Shown: positions 13,771 to 14,148 of the stretch, piece by piece
Layout: each line of letters opens with the position of its first letter
Position numbering within the stretch: position 1 is the first letter of the stretch
Assembly: GCA_049679965.1 (NCBI GenBank)
Contig: JBAUGX010000102.1
Span: 1-14,148 of the forward strand
Length of the DNA stretch: 14,148 nucleotides
From: 2-12-FULL-65-11 sp049679965
Lineage (GTDB): Bacteria; Acidobacteriota; Vicinamibacteria; Vicinamibacterales; CAVVIG01
Direction: 5' to 3'
The notes under the pieces: model-generated
What the model was told of the DNA's origin: nothing
The model's input: the letters and a program-made list of their open reading frames with translations, nothing else
Databases searched by the model: none
Translations under genes and position numbers: made by a program

Positions 13771-13794
13771 GCCGGACGCTTCAGTCGTTCCGGC
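13771..13794 (+). other. Hairpin next to the ribosome-binding site of the last gene
   Basis: GCCGGA (13771-13776) pairs with TCCGGC (13789-13794) around a 12-base loop, immediately before the GGAGGT site at 13795-13800. There is no T-run, so it is a poor intrinsic terminator for the CotH-like gene; it may simply be a leader structure affecting ribosome access. Confidence 0.35.
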
Positions 13795-13809
13795 GGAGGT
13801 CAGAACGCC

Positions 13810-14148
13810 ATGAAACAGTTTGGACGGTATCTCGCGGGAATCGTGTTCGCTGCTGGTCTCTGCTCGGTGTTGGTGTTGGCGCAGGCTCCGGCGGCACAGG
13901 CTCCGGCGGCACAGGCTCCGGCCGCGCCGGCGCAGGGGGCTCGTGCCGGTGGACCAGCCGCACCTCCGCCACCGATGAGCTTCTTCATCACCAGTACGCC
14001 AAAGGGCGACGGCGCCAACTTCGGCGGCCTCGCGGGCGCCGACGCGCACTGCCAGCAGCTGGCGGCGGCGGTGGGCCGTGGCAATGCCACGTGGCGCGCC
14101 TATCTCAGCACCCAGGGGCCGGGCGGTGTCAACGCCCGTGATCGAATC
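13810..14148 (+). CDS. Secreted lectin-like protein, N-terminal part (cut by window edge)
   Basis: The gene starts at the ATG at 13810, nine bases after GGAGGT, and runs off the right edge after 113 codons. A signal peptide (MKQFGRYLAGIVFAAGLCSV...LAQ) is followed by a linker with three QAPAA units (15-bp DNA repeats at 13882-13926), an Ala/Gly/Pro stretch, and then a domain opening MSFFITSTPKGDGANFGGLA and continuing GADAHCQQLAAAVG, TWRAYLST and VNARDRI. I know this opening from exported proteins often annotated as lectin-like, with an endostatin/C-type-lectin-like fold; that assignment is from memory of the pattern and is tentative. The visible cysteine (AHCQQL) probably forms a disulfide with a residue beyond the edge. 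Confidence 0.7.
   Translation, partial: MKQFGRYLAGIVFAAGLCSVLVLAQAPAAQAPAAQAPAAPAQGARAGGPAAPPPPMSFFITSTPKGDGANFGGLAGADAHCQQLAAAVGRGNATWRAYLSTQGPGGVNARDRI
13882..13926 (+). repeat. Three 15-bp tandem repeats encoding QAPAA
   Basis: Units start at 13882, 13897 and 13912. The first two are identical (CAGGCTCCGGCGGCA) and the third differs in its last bases. They encode a flexible linker between signal peptide and domain, and such perfect units are prone to copy-number change. Confidence 0.85.

Overview
The window is a GC-rich stretch of bacterial chromosome, densely packed with single-copy genes on both strands. The mix is rich in secreted proteins: a beta-propeller lectin, a CotH-type protein, a SnoaL-like secreted protein, and a beta-lactamase-fold hydrolase fused to an envelope domain. 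With housekeeping genes in between (recQ, an ABC-F ATPase of the YbiT group, a LolD/MacB-type exporter), this looks like an uncultured-type Acidobacteriota (Vicinamibacteria-like) genome. That placement is inference from gene content and composition; there is no marker gene. I see no phage, plasmid, CRISPR, integrase or transposase gene, and no convincing rRNA or tRNA.

Layout. Positions 1-988 (minus) hold the start of an FtsX/MacB-like permease and its ATPase. A 41-bp divergent promoter separates them from a secreted protein (1030-1752) made of four 49-residue blades repeated at exactly 147 bp. This gene converges on, and overlaps by 14 bp, a rhomboid intramembrane protease (minus, 1739-2512). 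Divergent from the rhomboid is a six-helix membrane protein with a C-terminal rhodanese domain (2583-3434). Next comes a three-gene plus-strand cassette of exported proteins (3522-6441): a LolA-like/metallo-beta-lactamase fusion, an unrecognised secreted protein and a small probable lipoprotein. A tandem SnoaL-like secreted protein (minus, 6446-7357) converges on it with only 4 bp between stops.

From 7486, a membrane protein with a cytoplasmic zinc ribbon runs straight into recQ, whose best start is a TTG overlapping the upstream stop codon. A 468-bp gene-free stretch (10236-10703) follows. It is the most unusual non-coding part of the window, with two nested-size inverted-repeat pairs: 32-bp arms with 30 matches, and 20-bp arms with 18 matches. 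It ends in a clear TATAAT promoter for the ABC-F gene (10704-12302). A secreted CotH-like kinase (12399-13748) and the start of a secreted lectin-like protein (13810 to the edge) complete the window.

Across the window, -10 hexamers of the form TANNNT sit very close to several start codons that lack a Shine-Dalgarno sequence (the ATPase, the zinc-ribbon protein, CotH), which suggests leaderless transcripts. Other genes (the propeller lectin and all three members of the 3522-6441 cassette) have strong purine-rich ribosome-binding sites. I did not find a clearly new multi-gene defence or metabolic system. The best candidates for something undescribed are the inverted-repeat element after recQ, the four-blade propeller, and the three-gene exported cassette.
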